The position numbers were made by a program, and so were the translations under genes. The notes below the pieces were generated by a model that worked only from the letters and a program-made list of their open reading frames with translations, was not told where the DNA came from and did not search any database. This document shows, piece by piece, positions 63,392 to 64,000 of a stretch of 64,000 nt of DNA; position 1 is the stretch's first letter; each line of letters starts with the position of its first letter. This DNA is from Caenispirillum bisanense (GTDB lineage: Bacteria > Pseudomonadota > Alphaproteobacteria > Rhodospirillales > UBA2165): the NCBI GenBank assembly GCA_945877815.1, contig CAMDWJ010000017.1, positions 26,219 through 90,218 on the forward strand, read 5' to 3'.

Positions 63392-64000
63392 TCAGTCCTG
63401 GCCCGTGTGGATGAAGGGCCAGGGACTGACCTCTTCATCGGGATCGATTAAAATTTCGATGATGGTCGGAACATTCTTCTCGATCGCCCGCGCCAATGCG
63501 GGCCTGAGTTCTGTCGGACTGGCTACGCGATAGAAATCGGCGCCAAAGGCATCCGCCAATTTCTGAAAATCCGGATTGCGGAATTCGGCCCCGAGCGCGC
63601 TGCCTTTATAAAGGCGGCGCAGGTCGCGGCGTACATTGCCGAACCCTGAATTGTTGAACACCACCGCGATAACGCCGAGACCCTGCCCCACCGCGCTCGC
63701 CAAATCCTGCACCCCAAACATAAAGCCGCCGTCGCCGTTGATCGAGACCACCGCACGGTCGGGATGGGCGGCCTTGACCCCGAGCGCGGTCGAAAAACCG
63801 AAGCCGAGGGTGCCTTGGAAACCGGGCGTCACATAAGTGCGCGGCTCGAACACCGGAAACGCGAAATAGGATGTGAATCCGGCCTGACACAATTCCTCGA
63901 CGAAAAAACCATCGCGCGGCAGAACGTCACGGATCGCTCGCAAATATTCGACATGCGGCTTCACGACCTCGACACGGCGCGCCGCCTCGGCCGTTGCGCG
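63392..64000 (-). CDS. Thiamine diphosphate-dependent enzyme, C-terminal part (cut by window edge)
   Basis: About 203 C-terminal residues; the frame stays open past 64000, so the tracked start at 63964 is internal. GFGFSTALGVKAAHPDRAVVSINGDGGFMFGVQDLASAV and VVFNNSGFGNVRRD form the GDG...N site that binds thiamine diphosphate and Mg in acetolactate synthase/decarboxylase-type proteins. Substrate class cannot be fixed from this domain alone. Probably a catabolic decarboxylase rather than IlvB, since no ilvN lies downstream. Confidence 0.9.
   Translation of the reverse strand, partial: RATAEAARRVEVVKPHVEYLRAIRDVLPRDGFFVEELCQAGFTSYFAFPVFEPRTYVTPGFQGTLGFGFSTALGVKAAHPDRAVVSINGDGGFMFGVQDLASAVGQGLGVIAVVFNNSGFGNVRRDLRRLYKGSALGAEFRNPDFQKLADAFGADFYRVASPTELRPALARAIEKNVPTIIEILIDPDEEVSPWPFIHTGQD

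Overview
The window is about 64 kb of GC-rich DNA with dense, mostly operonic genes. It looks like chromosome of an alphaproteobacterium, most likely Rhodospirillales-like. The reasons are the gene orders ffh-rpsP-rimM-trmD-rplS-leuCDB-asd and dapF-mtaB-ftsY, the sdhCDAB and ccm/cco sets, and two families of intergenic palindromic repeats. Species cannot be told from the sequence alone.

Layout. 1-1.1 kb: start of a PaiB-like gene and a conserved hypothetical gene. 1.2-4.5 kb: succinate dehydrogenase (sdhCDAB, minus strand). 4.5-5.5 kb: a gene-free kilobase with DnaA-box-like sites next to AT-rich DNA, then a GC-rich, hairpin-rich stretch ending in a terminator-like stem. 5.5-13.9 kb: a CheY-like regulator, then a minus-strand run joining SRP/ribosome genes to leucine and aspartate-family biosynthesis. 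14.3-15.2 kb: an XRE regulator and a short relative of its C-terminal part. 15.2-18.2 kb: dapF-mtaB-ftsY. 18.3-24.8 kb: a small hypothetical gene, a chemoreceptor-like protein with a degenerate signalling tip, pgk and acnA. 25.2-31.8 kb: complete cytochrome c maturation operon ccmABCDEFGHI behind a leader with an intrinsic terminator. 31.8-39.7 kb: accessory block with a hydrolase remnant split around a secreted methyltransferase-like gene, two 2-oxoglutarate dioxygenases, two paralogous secreted HExxH proteins and chrA. 39.8-44.4 kb: tRNA-Ala, yggT/yggU, folD, a DUF35/thiolase pair and an unknown gene. 44.4-52.2 kb: complete cbb3 oxidase locus ccoNOQP-GHIS under a FixK/FNR-type box, but ccoO carries an in-frame TGA. 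52.3-64 kb: accessory block with VOC proteins, a permease, a haem-oxygenase-like diiron enzyme, two CoxL-type molybdenum subunits without partners, a periplasmic peptide-binding protein, and a ThDP enzyme cut by the window edge.

How the genes work together. The core is aerobic to microaerobic respiration: sdh and acnA feed the TCA cycle, ccm makes c-type cytochromes, and cbb3 oxidase uses them (CcoO and CcoP both carry CxxCH haem sites). The last 12 kb and the 31-39 kb block look like accessory catabolism.

Most unusual signals: the TGA in ccoO at an expected Trp codon; a roughly 12-unit, 11-bp-phased CTCTACA array between the two CoxL genes; a 271-bp MITE-like element inserted into an intergenic repeat while carrying another copy of that repeat; and an orphan protein with all six ligand positions expected of a haem-oxygenase-like diiron oxidase.
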